Below, piece by piece: positions 5,689-6,371 of a stretch of DNA of 6,371 nucleotides. Position 1 is the stretch's first letter, and every line of letters begins with the position of its first letter. The notes under the pieces were generated by a model. That model saw only the letters and a program-made list of their open reading frames with translations. It did no database searches and was not told the origin of the DNA. Source of the stretch: an uncultured bacterium (GTDB taxonomy: Bacteria; Cyanobacteriota; Vampirovibrionia; Gastranaerophilales; Gastranaerophilaceae); NCBI GenBank assembly GCA_902803265.1, contig CADCPD010000166.1:1-6371 (forward strand). Direction: 5' to 3'. Position numbers and translations under genes: made by a program.

Positions 5689-5716
5689 TTAAATTTAAGA
5701 ATGTTAAATTTATACT
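5689..5716 (+). promoter_or_regulatory. probable ferritin promoter
   Basis: TATACT (5711-5716) matches the -10 consensus at five of six bases. A weak -35 (TTAAAT, 5689-5694) lies 16 bp upstream. The predicted start near 5723 gives a short leader of about 15 nt that still contains the strong Shine-Dalgarno AGGAGG (5727-5732). An inverted repeat covers the whole promoter core, suggesting control by a regulator. Confidence 0.5.
5690..5712. promoter_or_regulatory. 9-5-9 inverted repeat, candidate operator at the ferritin promoter
   Basis: Perfect 9-bp arms TAAATTTAA (5690-5698) and TTAAATTTA (5704-5712) flank a 5-bp spacer GAATG. The dyad touches the -10 at its right end and covers the -35 region, so a bound protein would be expected to repress ferritin. 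It does not match the classical Fur (GATAATGATAATCATTATC-type) or PerR boxes. A chance AT-rich palindrome is possible. Confidence 0.4.
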
Positions 5717-5737
5717 ACAGAATAAAAGGAGGGCATA

Positions 5738-6250
5738 GTGATTAGTGAAAGAATTACAGAATTACTTAACGAACAACTTAACAAAGAATTTTATTCAGCT
5801 TATTTATATTTGTCAATGGCTAATTATTTTCATAAAATTGGGCTGCACGGTTTTACAAACTGGTGCACAATTCAAGCAAAAGAAGAAGCCGAACACGGTA
5901 TGATTATCTTTGAATTTTTAAATAATTACGATGCAAATTACAAATTTCAAAGTATTCCCGCTCCGGAAACAGATTTTAAAAGCACCCTTGAAGCAATGGA
6001 ACTTGCATATTCTCATGAAAAAAGCGTAACATGCTCAATTAATTGTATAAAATCGGCTTCCGAAGAATTTAAAGACCATATAACATCCATGTTTATGGAT
6101 TGGTACATTCAGGAACAATTTGAAGAAGAACATATCTTAAGAACAATAATAAATAAACTAAAATTCTGTGTAGACAACAAAATAATTTTAATGTTGATGG
6201 ATAAAGAATTAGGTAAGAGAGAATACAAAAAAGTAGAATATAGTTATTAA
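5738..6250 (+). CDS. ftnA: non-haem bacterial ferritin (FtnA type)
   Basis: Forms a 24-subunit cytosolic cage that oxidises Fe(II) and stores Fe(III) mineral. The 170-residue length fits (E. coli FtnA has 165). Four-helix-bundle ferroxidase residues are at the E. coli FtnA positions: E17, Y24, E50, H53, E94, Q127 and E130. No residue corresponds to the haem-binding Met expected for bacterioferritin, and the overall pattern (NEQLNKEFYSAYLYLSMA, QAKEEAEHG, QEQFEEEHI) is FtnA-like. Translation begins at GTG, supported by a strong AGGAGG Shine-Dalgarno (5727-5732) 5 nt upstream; no ATG closer to it fits. It is a single-gene unit, divergent from the cysteine-cluster operon across 85 bp, and ends at a strong terminator. 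The gene symbol is by similarity; the enzyme class is secure. Confidence 0.96.
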   Translation: MISERITELLNEQLNKEFYSAYLYLSMANYFHKIGLHGFTNWCTIQAKEEAEHGMIIFEFLNNYDANYKFQSIPAPETDFKSTLEAMELAYSHEKSVTCSINCIKSASEEFKDHITSMFMDWYIQEQFEEEHILRTIINKLKFCVDNKIILMLMDKELGKREYKKVEYSY

Positions 6251-6252
6251 CA

Positions 6253-6283
6253 AAAAAGACCTGAATTGTATTCAGGTCTTTTT
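6253..6283. terminator. bidirectional rho-independent terminator after ferritin
   Basis: The stem GACCTGAA (6258-6265) pairs with TTCAGGTC (6271-6278) around a 5-nt loop TTGTA. The stem is extended by five A's on the left (6253-6257) pairing with five T's on the right (6279-6283). The U-run serves the ferritin transcript, and the mirror A-run would serve a transcript arriving on the minus strand. It starts 2 nt after the ferritin stop. Confidence 0.92.
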
Positions 6284-6326
6284 GTATATTTTGGTTTGGT
6301 TTTGGTTTTTGGTTTATTTGTTTTGA

Positions 6327-6371
6327 TTATGCATGTTTTGTGAAGATTACTTTTGCTGCTGCTTTCAATCC
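6327..6371 (-). CDS. possible C-terminal end of a gene entering from the right edge
   Basis: On the minus strand the last 45 bases read as 14 codons, GLKAAAKVIFTKHA, followed by TAA (6329-6327). The composition is protein-like, and the position, converging on a bidirectional terminator about 45 bp further on, is just what a gene end would show. The piece is too short to identify and could be chance. Confidence 0.42.
   Translation of the reverse strand, partial: GLKAAAKVIFTKHA

Overview
This window comes from an AT-rich bacterial chromosome with tightly packed, overlapping genes and the standard code: TGA and TAA both act as stops. All recognisable genes are housekeeping types, and there is no sign of phage, insertion sequences or CRISPR. 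The host cannot be fixed from the sequence. A low-GC, probably anaerobic or gut-type bacterium fits. An uncultured Melainabacteria/Gastranaerophilales-like lineage is one guess, held at low confidence.

Layout. From about 80 to 3445 the minus strand carries, in transcription order, an unusual 431-residue protein, then rimM, trmD and metF. The 431-residue protein has a zinc ribbon, an Arg/Gly-rich repeat tract, a duplicated helical domain and a Lys-rich tail. It overlaps rimM by 11 nt, and rimM overlaps trmD by 4 nt (ATGA). metF follows after a 33-nt gap that holds its own apparent promoter. A 196-nt gap (3446-3641) contains a good promoter and a roughly 150-nt leader for the 431-residue gene. 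Upstream, again on the minus strand, lies a second tight operon: a CxxCxxCC cysteine-cluster gene, rlmN and dtd, joined by 1-nt and 4-nt overlaps. Divergent from it on the plus strand is a ferritin gene, followed by a bidirectional terminator. Short possible gene ends sit at both window edges.

How the genes fit together. RimM (16S rRNA maturation), TrmD (m1G37 of tRNA), RlmN (m2A2503 of 23S rRNA and m2A37 of tRNA) and Dtd (clearing D-amino acids from tRNA) all serve translation accuracy. The 431-residue protein is embedded with them and is built like a nucleic-acid binder, so an RNA or ribosome role is the most economical guess. MetF makes 5-methyltetrahydrofolate for methionine synthesis, which feeds the SAM used by TrmD and RlmN. 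Ferritin stores iron.

Most notable points: the uncharacterised modular RG-rich protein with near-identical 54-bp repeats; two genes (metF and the cysteine-cluster gene) whose extended -10 promoters predict leaderless mRNAs with identical geometry; a 9-5-9 inverted repeat over the ferritin promoter; and the long leader of the RG-rich gene with an orphan Shine-Dalgarno-like hairpin loop.
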